Origin: Mycolicibacterium sp. YH-1
GTDB lineage: Bacteria; Actinomycetota; Actinomycetes; Mycobacteriales; Mycobacteriaceae
Assembly: GCF_022557175.1 (NCBI RefSeq)
Contig: NZ_CP092915.1
Coordinates: 2,170,001-2,234,000 of the forward strand
Length of the DNA: 64,000 bases
Reading direction: 5' to 3'
Part shown: in pieces, positions 51,088-61,337 of the stretch
How positions within the stretch are numbered: position 1 is the stretch's first letter
How the letters are laid out: every line of letters begins with the position of its first letter
Made by a program: the position numbers and the translations under genes
Notes under the pieces: generated by a model
Told to the model about the DNA's origin: nothing
The model's database searches: none
Seen by the model: only the letters and a program-made list of their open reading frames with translations

Positions 51088-51966
51088 ATGGCTGAGTCCC
51101 CAGTGTTCGAGAGCGTATGGAGCGACCTCCAGGGCGTCGCGTTCTCGCAGGGTTATCTCGACGCGGGTGGCGTCCGCACGCGGTATCTGCACGCCGGCGA
51201 CGAGACCAAGCCGACCCTGGTGCTGTTGCACGGGTCCGGCGGTCACGCGGAGGCCTACGTCCGCAACCTGGCGTCCCACGCCGAGCACTTCTCGACGTGG
51301 TCGATCGACATGTTGGGGCACGGTTACACCGACAAGCCCGGCCATCCGCTCGAGATCGCGCATTACGTCGACCACCTGCTCGCGGTGTTCGACGCGATCG
51401 GTGCCAAGCGTGTGCACCTGTCGGGCGAGTCGCTGGGTGGCTGGGTGGCGGCCCGCGCCGCATCCGACCATCCCGACCGCATCTACCGCCTGGTGCTCAA
51501 CACCGCAGGCGGGTCACAGGCCGACCCCGAGGTGATGAAGCGCATCATCACGCTGTCGATGGCCGCCGCGGAGAACCCGTCGTGGGACACCGTCCAGGCA
51601 CGCATCAAGTGGCTTATGGCGGATAAGACCAAGGACTACGACGATATCGTCGCGAGCAGGCAGCGCGTGTACCGCCAGCCGGGTTTCATCTCGGCGATGA
51701 GCGACATCATGGCGCTGCAGGATCCCGTGATCCGGGCTCGAAATCTACTCGGTCCCAAGGAGTACGGCGCGATCACCGCACCGACGCTGGTGCTGTGGAC
51801 CAGTGACGATCCCACCGCCGACGTCAGCGAGGGTCATCGCATTGCCACCATGATTCCCGGTGCTCGGTTCGAGGTGATGCCCGACTGCGGTCATTGGCCA
51901 CAGTACGAGGACGCGAAGACGTTCAACCGTCTGCACATCGACTTCCTGCTGGGCACGCCGCAGTGA
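51088..51966 (+). CDS. Alpha/beta hydrolase, MhpC-like meta-cleavage product hydrolase
   Basis: 292-residue C-C bond hydrolase candidate. [17 protein letters not shown] is the oxyanion-hole strand, Ser is in [15 protein letters not shown], Asp in [11 protein letters not shown] and His in [11 protein letters not shown]. MhpC enzymes cleave the ring-fission product of 2,3-dihydroxyphenylpropionate to 2-hydroxypentadienoate and succinate. Here it precedes the MhpA and MhpB relatives, which supports that role. The ATG at 51088 has a GGAAGGG site. GTGA overlap with the next gene. Confidence 0.85.
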   Translation: MAESPVFESVWSDLQGVAFSQGYLDAGGVRTRYLHAGDETKPTLVLLHGSGGHAEAYVRNLASHAEHFSTWSIDMLGHGYTDKPGHPLEIAHYVDHLLAVFDAIGAKRVHLSGESLGGWVAARAASDHPDRIYRLVLNTAGGSQADPEVMKRIITLSMAAAENPSWDTVQARIKWLMADKTKDYDDIVASRQRVYRQPGFISAMSDIMALQDPVIRARNLLGPKEYGAITAPTLVLWTSDDPTADVSEGHRIATMIPGARFEVMPDCGHWPQYEDAKTFNRLHIDFLLGTPQ

Positions 51967-53660
51967 GCGGGACCGCGAACCAGGTGGACGTGCTCATTGT
52001 CGGGGCCGGGCCGGTGGGTCTGACACTGGCGAACATCCTTGGCCAGCAGGGGGTCGTCACCCGTGTCGTCGACGAGCGGGACAGTCTCATCGACTACCCG
52101 CGTGGTGTCGGCCTGGACGACGAGGCGCTGCGGACGTTTCAGTCCATCGGCCTGGTCGAGCGCATTCTGCCCCACACAGTGCCGAACCAGATCCTGCGCT
52201 TCTTCGACGGCAACCGCAGGCTGCTCGCCGAGATGGCGCCTCCCGATGCACGTTTCGGGTGGCCCAAGCGCAATGGCTTCGTTCAGCCGATGGTCGACGC
52301 CGAACTGCTTCGCGGTCTTGAGCGCTTCGACTGCGTCGAGGTGTCGTGGGACGCGCGCATGGAGTCACTCACAGAGACCGCCGACGGCGTGACTGTCGAG
52401 TTGGCCGGCGCTCCCGCGGTGACTGCCCGCTACGTGGTCGGCTGCGACGGCGGACGAAGTGCGACCCGAAGCCTGATGGGTGTCTCGTTCGAGGGCACCA
52501 CCTCGCCGACGCGCTGGTTGGTCATCGACCTGGCGACCGACCCGCTGGGACACCCCAACAGCGAGGTCGGCGCGGATCCGGCGCGGCCCTACGCCTCGAT
52601 TTCGATCGCGCACGGAATCCGGCGCTTCGAGTTCATGATTCACGCGACCGAGACCGACGAGCAGGTGGAGGAGCCGGAGTTCATCGAGCGGATGCTGGCG
52701 CCGTTCGTGCCGCACCCGGACCGGGTCGACGTGATCCGCCACCGGGTCTACACCCACCACTCGCGCATCGCAGGTGCCTTCCGGCGTGGCCGCACGTTCC
52801 TGGCCGGCGACGCCGCGCACTTGATGCCGGTGTGGCAGGGGCAGGGCTACAACAGCGGCATCCGCGACGCGACGAACCTGGGCTGGAAGCTCGCCGCGGT
52901 GGTCACGGGGCAGGCCGACGACGCGCTGCTGGACACCTACGACGCGGAACGTCGCAAACACGCGCGCGCAATGATCGACCTGTCGACGCTGGTGGGCCGC
53001 GTCATCTCGCCGACGAACGCACGGGTTGCGTCATTGCGCGACGGCGTCATCCGGGCCGCGTCCGTGGTGCCGACGTTGAAGCGCTACATCCTGGAGATGC
53101 GGTTCAAGCCGATGCCGCGCTATGAGCAGGGTGCCATCGCACATGTTGGTCCGCGCTCGAAGACGTCGCCCACCGGCACGTTGTTCATCCAGCCGAGAGT
53201 CGACACCCGCGACGCACAGAATCTGTTGCTCGACGACGTGATCGGTTCCGGCTTCACGGTTCTCAGCTGGAACAACGACCCGCGCAAACTGCTCGGAGAC
53301 CTCGCCTTCGCGCGCTGGAAGGCCCTGGGCGCGACGTTCGTCGCGGTGCGCCCGCTGACCCAGCTGCACTGGACCGGCCAGGACGACCCCGACGTCGTCA
53401 TCGTCGGTGACTGCACCGGCGCCCTCAAGGCCTGGTTCGACGCACACGCCGAATCGGTGTTGTTCCTGCGCCCCGACCGGTGCATCGCAGGCGCCTGTAT
53501 CGCTCAACTCGCTTCCGAGTTGAGCGCGTCATTGTTCGAGGTCCTCTGTCTGAACAAGGGAGGCAATGAAACCCATGATTCCCATGAGCGCGATCGCGCT
53601 GTGCTGCATGTCGCACAGCCCGCTGCTGAATCTTCCGGGACCGTCACCGGAGCTCCTTGA
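51963..53660 (+). CDS. FAD monooxygenase, MhpA-like 3-(3-hydroxyphenyl)propionate hydroxylase
   Basis: 565-residue class A flavin hydroxylase that would put a second hydroxyl next to a phenol. [20 protein letters not shown] binds [16 protein letters not shown] is the DG motif, [21 protein letters not shown] the second flavin motif. The C-terminal thioredoxin-like part follows. The start GTG overlaps the hydrolase stop. The frame runs 95 bases into mhpB, giving a tail of about 35 residues rich in His and Ser that looks unlike a normal MhpA end; a stop in another frame (53552-53554) sits just before mhpB, so an indel may have lengthened it. Confidence 0.86.
   Translation: MSGTANQVDVLIVGAGPVGLTLANILGQQGVVTRVVDERDSLIDYPRGVGLDDEALRTFQSIGLVERILPHTVPNQILRFFDGNRRLLAEMAPPDARFGWPKRNGFVQPMVDAELLRGLERFDCVEVSWDARMESLTETADGVTVELAGAPAVTARYVVGCDGGRSATRSLMGVSFEGTTSPTRWLVIDLATDPLGHPNSEVGADPARPYASISIAHGIRRFEFMIHATETDEQVEEPEFIERMLAPFVPHPDRVDVIRHRVYTHHSRIAGAFRRGRTFLAGDAAHLMPVWQGQGYNSGIRDATNLGWKLAAVVTGQADDALLDTYDAERRKHARAMIDLSTLVGRVISPTNARVASLRDGVIRAASVVPTLKRYILEMRFKPMPRYEQGAIAHVGPRSKTSPTGTLFIQPRVDTRDAQNLLLDDVIGSGFTVLSWNNDPRKLLGDLAFARWKALGATFVAVRPLTQLHWTGQDDPDVVIVGDCTGALKAWFDAHAESVLFLRPDRCIAGACIAQLASELSASLFEVLCLNKGGNETHDSHERDRAVLHVAQPAAESSGTVTGAP
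53502..53527. repeat. 11-bp perfect hairpin at the mhpA/mhpB junction
   Basis: CGCTCAACTCG and its exact complement CGAGTTGAGCG enclose a CTTC loop. It lies in the last codons of the hydroxylase gene, about 40 bases before the mhpB start. In mRNA it could slow translation, protect a processed end or act as an attenuator. Confidence 0.7.
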
Positions 53661-54525
53661 GGACGTCGACTCTGCGTTGGCGGGTGCGCGGGACTTCGTG
53701 CGCGACTTCGATCCGGAACTCGTCGTGATCTTCTCGCCGGATCACTACAACGGCTTCTTCTACCGACTGATGCCACCGTTCTGCGTCGGCACCGCGGCCA
53801 CCGGTGTGGGTGACTACGGCACGCACGCGGGTCCACTGAGTGTGCCCGCCGATATCGCGACCGCCTGCGCGGAGGCCCTGTGGGAGGCGGGCGTCGATGT
53901 GGCGATCTCGTCGAGCATGGAGGTCGACCACGGCACGGTCCAGCCGCTTGAGACGTTGTTCGGTGACGCGGCGTCTGTGCCCGTGCTCCCGATCTTCATC
54001 AACTCGGTGGCCACGCCGCTGGGCCCCGTCAAGCGGGCGCGGGCACTCGGTGCTGCCGTCGGGGACTTTCTGGGCACTCTCGGCAAGCGGGTTCTGGTGG
54101 TGGGATCCGGTGGCCTATCACATGATCCGCCCGTACCCACACTGGCCACCGCGCCACCGGCCGCGCTCGGACGCATTGTGCACGGTGAGCCGATGTCGCC
54201 CGAACAGCGGGCAGCCAGACAGAGCGCGGTGATATCCGCCGCACACGACTTCGCCCACGGAGAGAGCCCGTTGCAACCGCTGAACCCCGATTGGGACCAC
54301 GCTCTTCTCGAACTCCTGGACACCAACCGGGTCGCGGACGTCGACGGGTGGTCCAACGCGCAGATCGCCGCCGAGGCCGGTAACTCCGCCCACGAGGTGC
54401 GCACATGGATCGCGGCGTACGCGGCCATGGCAGCGCAGGGGGACTACGACACGGTTCAGCGCTACTACCGGGCCGCGCCCGAGCTGATCGCCGGCTTCGC
54501 CGTCCGCACGGCGGTGGCGCGATGA
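53566..54525 (+). CDS. mhpB: Extradiol dioxygenase, MhpB-like 2,3-dihydroxyphenylpropionate 1,2-dioxygenase
   Basis: 319-residue class III (LigB-type) ring-cleavage dioxygenase using non-haem Fe(II). It tracks E. coli MhpB along its length: CMSHSPLLN with a His ligand, [57 protein letters not shown]. It opens a catechol ring next to one hydroxyl. The start may be 53566, 53575 or 53581; the GGGAGG site is two bases from the first, so I keep 53566 with reserve. The MhpD, MhpE and MhpF functions are not in the window. Confidence 0.92.
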   Translation: MKPMIPMSAIALCCMSHSPLLNLPGPSPELLEDVDSALAGARDFVRDFDPELVVIFSPDHYNGFFYRLMPPFCVGTAATGVGDYGTHAGPLSVPADIATACAEALWEAGVDVAISSSMEVDHGTVQPLETLFGDAASVPVLPIFINSVATPLGPVKRARALGAAVGDFLGTLGKRVLVVGSGGLSHDPPVPTLATAPPAALGRIVHGEPMSPEQRAARQSAVISAAHDFAHGESPLQPLNPDWDHALLELLDTNRVADVDGWSNAQIAAEAGNSAHEVRTWIAAYAAMAAQGDYDTVQRYYRAAPELIAGFAVRTAVAR

Positions 54526-56327
54526 CGGGTACCGAGGCGGTGTTCGACCACGAGGCCCCCTTCGATCACGAGGTCGACGTCCTGGTGGTGGGCTCCGGTG
54601 GCGGCGGCATGACGGCCGCATTGGCCGCCGACGAGGCGGGCCTGAGCACGCTCGTCGTCGAGAAGTCACCGCAGTTCGGCGGTTCCACCGCACTGTCCGG
54701 CGGCGGCATCTGGGTACCCGGCGCACCGTCGCAGCGGCGTGCGGGTTATCGCCCCGACCCGGACGCCACCTTCGACTACCTCAAGCGCATCACCGACGGA
54801 CTGGTCAGCGATGCCCGCCTGCGGACGTACGTCGACGCCGCTCCGGAGATGATGGAGTTCCTCGAGAGGTCCAGCTCGTGGTTCGAATTCGTCTGGAAGC
54901 CGGGCTACGCCGACTACTACCCGGAGCTGCCCGGCGGCTCGGAGCGCGGCAGCACGATCAACGTCCCCGAGATCGACCTGCGCAAGCTGGGACCCGAGGA
55001 AGCCGACCTGCTGACCCCGTTGGCGCTGGCGCCCAGGGGAATCTGGTTCGCGCCCAAGGATCTGCGGCTCTTCTACCAGGTGCGGCAGAACTGGCGCGGC
55101 AAGACCGTGCTGCTCAAGCTCATCTGGCGGATGGTCCGCGCGCACGTGTTCGGGGACCGGATGGCCGCCATCGGACAGTCACTGATGGCCCGCATGCGGC
55201 TCGCGCTGAAGGACCACGGCATTCCGCTGTGGCTGAGCGCGCCGATGACCGAGCTCATCACCGACGTCGACGGCAACGTGACGGGCGCCGTCGTGGAACG
55301 CGACGGAAAGTCGCTGCGGGTCCTGGCGCGGCGCGGCGTGATCGTGGCGGCAGGCGGCTTCGACCACGATATGGAGTGGCGCAGGGAGCACCTCCCGGAG
55401 CTGAAGAAGGACTGGAGCTTCGGCAATCCAGCGGCGATGGGGGAGGGCATCCGCGCCGCCGAGAAGGTGGGCGCCGCAACCGACCTGCTCGACGAGGCAT
55501 GGTGGTTCCCTGCGATGTGCTGGCCCGACGGGCGGCTGCAGTTCATGCTCAACGAGCGCATGATGCCCTCGCAGTTCGTCGTCAACGGCGACGGTAAGCG
55601 GTTCATCAACGAGGCCGCGCCGTACATGGACTTCGCCCACGCCATGCTGGACGGTGAGCGCTCCGGTGTCACCCACATACCGTGTTGGCTGATCACCGAC
55701 ATCCATTCGTTCCACCGCTACGTGGTCGGCGGGCATCTCCCGCTCCCGAAGATCCCCTTCGCTCCCGTCCCGACGGGATGGAAGGTCCCACAGGCCTGGC
55801 TGGACTCCGGGATCGTCAAGGAGGGCGCCAGCTTCGAGGAGCTGGCCGTCCAGATCGGTGTTCCCGCAGCGAGCCTGCGCCAGACTGCCGAACGGTTCAA
55901 CGAGCTGGCCAGAAAGGGCCACGACGACGACTTCAATCGCGGCGACAGCGCCTATGACAACTACTACGGCGATCCGACGCTGCCCAACCCCAATCTGCAC
56001 CCGCTCGGCAAGCCGCCGTATTACGCGTTTGAGATCATCCTGGGTGATCTGGGTACGTCCGGGGGCCTGCGCACCGACGAGTTCGCCCGCGTGCTGCGTG
56101 AGGACGACTCGGTGATCGACGGGTTGTATGCGACCGGAAACGCAACCGCGGCCGTGATGGGTCGCAGCTACGCCGGCGCCGGTGCCACCATCGGTCCCGC
56201 GATGACGTTCGGCTACGTGGCGGCCAGACATATCGCCGCCGCGGGAGCCGACCACACCTCAAGCCCCACAACGGATACCCATCCCACTACCGGCACCAGC
56301 CCGACACCTATCGGAGGTACTAAATGA
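54522..56327 (+). CDS. Second FAD-dependent oxidoreductase, 3-ketosteroid dehydrogenase-like
   Basis: 601-residue flavoprotein of the KstD/fumarate reductase family. [23 protein letters not shown] binds [24 protein letters not shown] follows and [26 protein letters not shown] closes the site. It has longer inserts than the enzyme at 48632 and a Thr/Pro-rich tail of about 30 residues. It overlaps mhpB by four bases, so it belongs to the ring-cleavage operon. A role in dehydrogenating an alicyclic ketone towards a phenol is likely. Confidence 0.84.
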   Translation: MTGTEAVFDHEAPFDHEVDVLVVGSGGGGMTAALAADEAGLSTLVVEKSPQFGGSTALSGGGIWVPGAPSQRRAGYRPDPDATFDYLKRITDGLVSDARLRTYVDAAPEMMEFLERSSSWFEFVWKPGYADYYPELPGGSERGSTINVPEIDLRKLGPEEADLLTPLALAPRGIWFAPKDLRLFYQVRQNWRGKTVLLKLIWRMVRAHVFGDRMAAIGQSLMARMRLALKDHGIPLWLSAPMTELITDVDGNVTGAVVERDGKSLRVLARRGVIVAAGGFDHDMEWRREHLPELKKDWSFGNPAAMGEGIRAAEKVGAATDLLDEAWWFPAMCWPDGRLQFMLNERMMPSQFVVNGDGKRFINEAAPYMDFAHAMLDGERSGVTHIPCWLITDIHSFHRYVVGGHLPLPKIPFAPVPTGWKVPQAWLDSGIVKEGASFEELAVQIGVPAASLRQTAERFNELARKGHDDDFNRGDSAYDNYYGDPTLPNPNLHPLGKPPYYAFEIILGDLGTSGGLRTDEFARVLREDDSVIDGLYATGNATAAVMGRSYAGAGATIGPAMTFGYVAARHIAAAGADHTSSPTTDTHPTTGTSPTPIGGTK

Positions 56328-57643
56328 AGATCTCACTTTTCTACGAGTTCCCGCTGCCTCGTCCGTGGTCGGAGGACGACGAGCACCAGCTGTTCCAGCA
56401 CGGTCTGGACGAGGTCGAGGCCGCCGACAAGGCCGGTTTCTCGACGGTCTGGCTCACCGAGCACCACTTCCTCGAGGAGTACTGTCACTCGACTGCTCCG
56501 GAGATGTTCCTGGCCGCGGCGAGCCAGCGCACCAAGGACATTCGGCTGGGATTCGGCGTGATGCACCTGCCGCCCACGATCAATCACCCGGCCCGCATCG
56601 CTGAGCGCGTCGCCACCCTCGATCACCTGTCCAACGGACGCGTCGAGTTCGGCACCGGTGAGGGCTCGTCGGTCGCAGAACTCGAGGGCTTCAACATCGA
56701 TCCCGCCGACAAGCGCGCACAGTGGGAGGAAGCCCTCGAGGTCGCGATCCGCTGCATGGTCGAGGAGCCCTTCAGCGGATTCAAGGGCGAACACGTCGAG
56801 ATGCCTGCCCGAAACGTGATTCCCAAGCCGCTGCAGAAGCCGCACCCCCCGGTCTGGGTCGCCTGCACCCGCCCGTCCTCGGTGCAGATGGCAGCGCAGA
56901 AGGCCATCGGGGCACTGAGCTTCGCCTACACCGGTCCCGAAGCCCTCAAGGAACGTGTTGACGGCTACTACCGCGAGTTCGAGGAGAAGGGTGCCCCCAT
57001 CACACCCGCCATCAACCCGAATGTGCTCGCCATCGGCGGTGACCTGTCGATGATGGTCGCCAAGAGTGACGACGAGGCGCTCAAGCGGCTTGGCATCGGC
57101 GGCGGCTTCTTCTCCTTCGGCATCATGCACTACTACCTGACCGGCATGCACACACCCGGCCGCACCAAGGTGTGGGAGCGCTACGAGGAGGCCGTGAAGG
57201 AGGATCCGACGCTGGCGTACGGCCCCGGCCGCGGCGCGATCGGATCGCCGGACACTGTTCGGGAGTTCCTTCGCGGCTACGAGGCCAGCGGTGTCGACGA
57301 GATCATCCTGCTGCTCAACCCGCGCAGCCACGAGGGCACGATGGAGTCCATCGAGATCATGGGCAAGGAGATCCTGCCCGAGTTCATCGAGCGCGATGCG
57401 AAGGCGGTTGTGGCCAAGGCCAAGCGGCTCGCGCCGGTGATCGATAAGGTCGAAGCGCGTCGGGAAGGTTCCGATGCGCCGCTGTTCGACGAGACCTATG
57501 CGTTCGGCGGGTTGCCCACCGGTCGCGGTGGAAAGTTCACCGCGGGCGAGATTCCCGAGGCCATGGCCGAGATCAACGAGGGCCGCGTGCATGCCGCGCA
57601 GTTGGCCAAGGAACAAGAGGCGGCTCGCGAGGCGGCCGGCTGA
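56324..57643 (+). CDS. LLM-class flavin/F420 oxidoreductase
   Basis: 439-residue TIM-barrel oxidoreductase of the bacterial luciferase-like family. [51 protein letters not shown] and PPVWVACTRPSS are the usual core elements. The last 60 residues are an extra helical extension rich in Ala and Glu. ATGA overlap with the flavoprotein. It could be an oxygenase with a flavin reductase or an F420 enzyme; sequence alone does not decide. Confidence 0.85.
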   Translation: MKISLFYEFPLPRPWSEDDEHQLFQHGLDEVEAADKAGFSTVWLTEHHFLEEYCHSTAPEMFLAAASQRTKDIRLGFGVMHLPPTINHPARIAERVATLDHLSNGRVEFGTGEGSSVAELEGFNIDPADKRAQWEEALEVAIRCMVEEPFSGFKGEHVEMPARNVIPKPLQKPHPPVWVACTRPSSVQMAAQKAIGALSFAYTGPEALKERVDGYYREFEEKGAPITPAINPNVLAIGGDLSMMVAKSDDEALKRLGIGGGFFSFGIMHYYLTGMHTPGRTKVWERYEEAVKEDPTLAYGPGRGAIGSPDTVREFLRGYEASGVDEIILLLNPRSHEGTMESIEIMGKEILPEFIERDAKAVVAKAKRLAPVIDKVEARREGSDAPLFDETYAFGGLPTGRGGKFTAGEIPEAMAEINEGRVHAAQLAKEQEAAREAAG

Positions 57644-57660
57644 GCGGAACGGGGACGACG

Positions 57661-58515
57661 GTGTCTGAGTATCACGACCTGACGAGCTACGCGGCGCAGC
57701 GCGTCGTGGTGACGGGCTGCGCATCGGGCATCGGCGCGGCGCTGGTGAGCCAGTTGGCTGACCTGGGTGCATACGTTGTTGGCCTCGATGTGTGCCCGCC
57801 GTCGTTCGCGGTCAACGAGTTCCACTCGGTGGACCTGTCGGATCCGGACTCGATCGACGCCGCTATCGAGGCCGTCAACGGCCCGGTGGACCGCCTATTC
57901 AACGTCGCCGGGGTGTCCTCGGGGATCAAGGACCCGCTACGGGTGGTGACGATCAACTTCCTCGGCACCCGACGCCTCACCGAGGGGTTGATACCGGCGA
58001 TGCCACCGGGATCGGCGATCGCCAGCGTCTCCTCGCTCGCGGCCTCGGGGTACCGGGAGAACGCGAGTGTCACCGCAGGCCTGCTGGACACACCTGACAT
58101 GTCTGCGGGCATCGAGTGGTGTGAGCGCCATCCGGAGGCGCTGGCCGACGGCGGCTACCGGCTGTCCAAGGAGGCGCTCATTCTCTACGGCATGGCCAAC
58201 GTGGCCACGCTGGGCGCCAAGGGAATCCGGATCAATGCCACCGCGCCCGGCGTCACGGACACCCCGATCCTGGACCAGTTGCGCGGTGCCTACGGGGAGT
58301 TGTTCCTAAAGGCCTTCCGCACCCCGCTGGGGCGCGTCGCGGAGCCCGCCGAGCAGGCCAGCGTGCTGGTGTTCCTCAACAGTGACGCGGCGAGTTACAT
58401 CACCGGACAGGTCATCTGGGCGGACGGCGGCACGGTGGCGGAGAAGATGTTCGGCGACCTGGCAGACGCCAGAGAGGTCGAGAGACGAAGGACGCAGCAT
58501 GGCCAGCATGGCTGA
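57661..58515 (+). CDS. Short-chain dehydrogenase/reductase
   Basis: 284-residue SDR. TGCASGIGAALVSQLADLGA binds NAD(P), FNVAGVSSG is the NNAG equivalent and DGGYRLSKEALILYG gives the catalytic Tyr/Lys. The substrate-loop insertion (TPDMSAGIEWCERHPEAL) is like that of coniferyl-alcohol and 3-alpha-hydroxysteroid dehydrogenases. GTG start 17 bases after the LLM gene, and its end overlaps the cyclase gene by 17 bases. Confidence 0.86.
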   Translation: MSEYHDLTSYAAQRVVVTGCASGIGAALVSQLADLGAYVVGLDVCPPSFAVNEFHSVDLSDPDSIDAAIEAVNGPVDRLFNVAGVSSGIKDPLRVVTINFLGTRRLTEGLIPAMPPGSAIASVSSLAASGYRENASVTAGLLDTPDMSAGIEWCERHPEALADGGYRLSKEALILYGMANVATLGAKGIRINATAPGVTDTPILDQLRGAYGELFLKAFRTPLGRVAEPAEQASVLVFLNSDAASYITGQVIWADGGTVAEKMFGDLADAREVERRRTQHGQHG

Positions 58516-59494
58516 CTTTCGGCGGGTTGCCGACGACGTCCGCAACTGGGGGCGCTGGGGTGATGACGACGAACTCGGCACGCTGAACCTGATCACCGCG
58601 GACAAGGTGGCGCAGGCTGCGGCGACCGTGCGCAAGGGCAAGGTCATCTCGCTCGGTGGTGACTTCGGCTCCTCGGGTCCCCAAGGCGCCTTCGGCTTCC
58701 GGCAGAACCCCGTGCACGTCATGACTGTCGACGGCGGTGACGCGAACACGCTGTGCCAGTACGCGCCCGGCTGGCTGCGTAACTCCGTGGCCAAGGAGCT
58801 CAGCGGGTTCTTCGTGGACAATCCATTCCGGTTCAACGACGACATGATTGTCATGCCACTGCAGGCGGCGACGCAGTGGGACGCGCTGTCACACGTCTAC
58901 TACGAGGACAAGCTGTACAACGGTTTTCCCGCGGACTCGGTGACGAGTTTCGGTGCGTTTCACCTCGGGATCGAGAAGGTCGACGTCAAGGGCATCACAT
59001 CGCGCGGTGTGCTGCTCGACGTCGTCGCGCATCGCGGCGCAGACGTGTTCTGCGAGCCCGGAAACCCCATCACGCCCGCCGAACTCGACGATATCGCCAA
59101 GGCCCAGGGCATCAGCGTCCAACCCGGTGACGTCGTGGTGGTGCACACCGGATGGTGGACCAGATTCCTGTCCACCGGTGACGGTGCCGAAGCGGGATCC
59201 GGGCTGGACTGGACGTGCGCCTCTTGGCTGCACGACCACGACGTCGCGGCCGTCGCCGCGGACAATCTGATGGTCGAGGACCCTGATCCGGCCAACGGCG
59301 TCGACGGCACGTTCCTCCCGATGCACATGCTGTGCCTGCGCGATATGGGCCTGATGCTCGGTGAGTACTGGGACCTCGGTGGCCTGGCCGCCGACTGCGC
59401 CGCCGACGGCGTCTACGAGTTTCAACTGGTTGCGCCACCGCTGAAGGTGGTCGGCGCCGTCGGTTCCCCGGTCAGCCCGATCGCGATCAAGTAG
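58499..59494 (+). CDS. Cyclase family (kynurenine formamidase-like) metal hydrolase
   Basis: 331-residue member of the cyclase/KynB-like family. The metal motif HxGTHxDxxxH appears as PLQAATQWDALSHVYYE near residue 120, where the first His is absent and Thr-Trp-Asp and the last His are kept, as in the longer subgroup of the family. GDVVVVHTGWWTRF and LPMHMLCLRDMGLMLGEYWDL follow. It probably hydrolyses a lactone, amide or cyclic diketone. ATG 58499 with an AAGGA site; ATG 58508 is an alternative. Confidence 0.83.
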   Translation: MASMADFRRVADDVRNWGRWGDDDELGTLNLITADKVAQAAATVRKGKVISLGGDFGSSGPQGAFGFRQNPVHVMTVDGGDANTLCQYAPGWLRNSVAKELSGFFVDNPFRFNDDMIVMPLQAATQWDALSHVYYEDKLYNGFPADSVTSFGAFHLGIEKVDVKGITSRGVLLDVVAHRGADVFCEPGNPITPAELDDIAKAQGISVQPGDVVVVHTGWWTRFLSTGDGAEAGSGLDWTCASWLHDHDVAAVAADNLMVEDPDPANGVDGTFLPMHMLCLRDMGLMLGEYWDLGGLAADCAADGVYEFQLVAPPLKVVGAVGSPVSPIAIK

Positions 59495-59541
59495 GGCAGC
59501 CACCTCGACATGCGGTACAAACTAAGCACTTCGGACAATTC

Positions 59542-60384
59542 GTGACCAGTACGTTGGCTCCCGTGGAGTTCGAACGGAAGTCCGTTGTCGTCGACGGCCT
59601 CGTCACCGGTTATCTGGAGGCAGGCAGCGGCGACACCGTCATCCTGCTGCACGGCGGCGAGTTCGGCGCCAGTGCGGACCTCGGATGGGAGCGCACAATC
59701 GGGGCGCTGGCCGCGAGGTACCGGGTGCTGGCACCGGACATGCTGGGCTACGGCGAGTCCGCGAAGGTGCTCGACTTCGTCGACGGGCGCGGTATGCGTA
59801 TCCGGCATGTGGCGCGGTTCTGTGACGTTCTGGGCGTCGCGTCCGCGCATTTCGTCGGAAACTCGATGGGTGCAATCAACCTGCTGACCGACACGACGTC
59901 GGAGTCGCCGGTGCTGCCGGTGCGCAGCCTGGCGTTGATCTGCGGCGGCGGACAGATTCAGCGCAACGAGCACGCCGACGCCCTGTACGACTACGACGCG
60001 ACGATTGAGGGCATGCGGCGCATCGTCGTCGCGCTGTTCGCCGATCCCGCCTATCCGGCCGACGACGCCTACGTCCGGCGCCGCTACGACTCGAGCACCG
60101 CACCCGGTGCGTGGGAGGCCGTCGCGGCGGCGCGCTTCCGCAGGCCCGGCGCGATTCCGCCACCGACACCGTCTACCGAACGCGCCTACGAGCGGATTGT
60201 GGTCCCGACGCTGATCCTCGAGGGAGGTGGCGACAAGCTATTGCCCCCGGGGTGGGCCGCCGAGATCGCCACGCATATCGCAGGCGCTCGCTCGGCCGTC
60301 GTCGACGGCGCGGGACACTGTCCCCAATTGGAACGGCCCGACGAGGTCAACGGCCTGTTGCTCGACTTCCTGAGCAAGGCGTGA
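59542..60384 (+). CDS. Alpha/beta hydrolase
   Basis: 280-residue hydrolase. VILLHGGEFGASADLGWERTI is the oxyanion strand, Ser in FVGNSMGAINLL, Asp probably in EGGGDKLLPPG and His in GAGHCPQLERP. It resembles meta-cleavage hydrolases and epoxide/lactone hydrolases; a second C-C hydrolase for another intermediate is possible. GTG start; no clear ribosome site or leaderless -10 at it. It is 15 bases upstream of the next SDR gene. Confidence 0.82.
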   Translation: MTSTLAPVEFERKSVVVDGLVTGYLEAGSGDTVILLHGGEFGASADLGWERTIGALAARYRVLAPDMLGYGESAKVLDFVDGRGMRIRHVARFCDVLGVASAHFVGNSMGAINLLTDTTSESPVLPVRSLALICGGGQIQRNEHADALYDYDATIEGMRRIVVALFADPAYPADDAYVRRRYDSSTAPGAWEAVAAARFRRPGAIPPPTPSTERAYERIVVPTLILEGGGDKLLPPGWAAEIATHIAGARSAVVDGAGHCPQLERPDEVNGLLLDFLSKA

Positions 60385-60399
60385 AAGGGATTCTGCACC

Positions 60400-61218
60400 A
60401 TGGTCAATGAGCTTTCAGGCAAGGTCGCCATCGTGACGGGCGGTGCATCCGGAATCGGCCGCGGGATCGTCGAGCGGTTCCACGGTGAGGGCGCCAAGGT
60501 GGTGATCGCCGACATTCAAGACGATCTCGGCGAGACGCTCGCCGCCGAACTCGGTGGTATGGCGGTCTACCACCACACCGACGTCTCCGATCAGGCACAT
60601 ATCGCCGAGCTCATCGCGGCGACGGTTCGCAAGTTCGGCGCACTGGACGTCATGGTCAACAACGCGGGACGGTCCAGCCCGTTGAAGCGGGGGCTCTTCA
60701 ACGAGGACTTCGAGGAGTTCGACAGCGTCATGCGGATCAACGTGCTCGGCGTGATGGCGGGCACTCGAGACGCGGCGCGGTATATGGCCGAGCACGGCGG
60801 CGGCTCGATCATCAACATGTCATCGATCGGCGGCATCCTGGCGGGCGGGGGAGTGACGAGCTACCGCGCCTCCAAGGCGGCCGTCATTCAGTTCACCAAG
60901 TCTGCGGCGATCGAGTTGGCCCAGTGGGAGATCCGGGTGAACTGCATCGCCCCCGGAAACATCCCGACGCCACTGCTGCAGACCGCGGCCAGCGATGAGG
61001 ATCGCGAGCGGCTCGAGAAGTTCGAGGCCCGGATCCGTCAGCAGATGCGCGACGACCGTCCGCTGAAACGTGAGGGCACGCCCGACGACGTCGCCGAGGC
61101 AACGCTGTACTTCGCCACCGACCGGTCGCGGTACGTCACCGGCACGGTGTTGCCCGTGGACGGCGGCACCGTGGCGGGAAAGGTGATGCCACCTCGTAAG
61201 CCCAAGCAGGACGGCTGA
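60400..61218 (+). CDS. Short-chain dehydrogenase/reductase
   Basis: 272-residue classical SDR: TGGASGIGRGIVERFHGEGA, NNAGRSS, SYRASKAAVIQFTKS with the Tyr/Lys pair, and IAPGNIPTPLL. It is likely NAD-dependent from the acidic residue after the second strand (VVIADIQDD). It closes the ring-cleavage operon. Substrate unknown. Confidence 0.87.
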   Translation: MVNELSGKVAIVTGGASGIGRGIVERFHGEGAKVVIADIQDDLGETLAAELGGMAVYHHTDVSDQAHIAELIAATVRKFGALDVMVNNAGRSSPLKRGLFNEDFEEFDSVMRINVLGVMAGTRDAARYMAEHGGGSIINMSSIGGILAGGGVTSYRASKAAVIQFTKSAAIELAQWEIRVNCIAPGNIPTPLLQTAASDEDRERLEKFEARIRQQMRDDRPLKREGTPDDVAEATLYFATDRSRYVTGTVLPVDGGTVAGKVMPPRKPKQDG

Positions 61219-61296
61219 CGGCCAAACGCCGAGTACCGCCGCGCGGAGCTGCCCGGACGCGTGTCTCAAGCCCACACTCGGCAGCGGTTCACGGCG

Positions 61297-61310
61297 CTGA
61301 TTTAAATCAG
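61297..61310. promoter_or_regulatory. Perfect palindrome CTGATTTAAATCAG upstream of the TetR gene
   Basis: 14-bp perfect palindrome 27 bases before the TetR start codon, in an AT-rich island of an otherwise GC-rich spacer. It is the likely autorepressor site controlling the TetR-ferredoxin-P450 operon. Confidence 0.65.
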
Positions 61311-61337
61311 TCGCTTGACTTAATTGGAGGGACGGCG

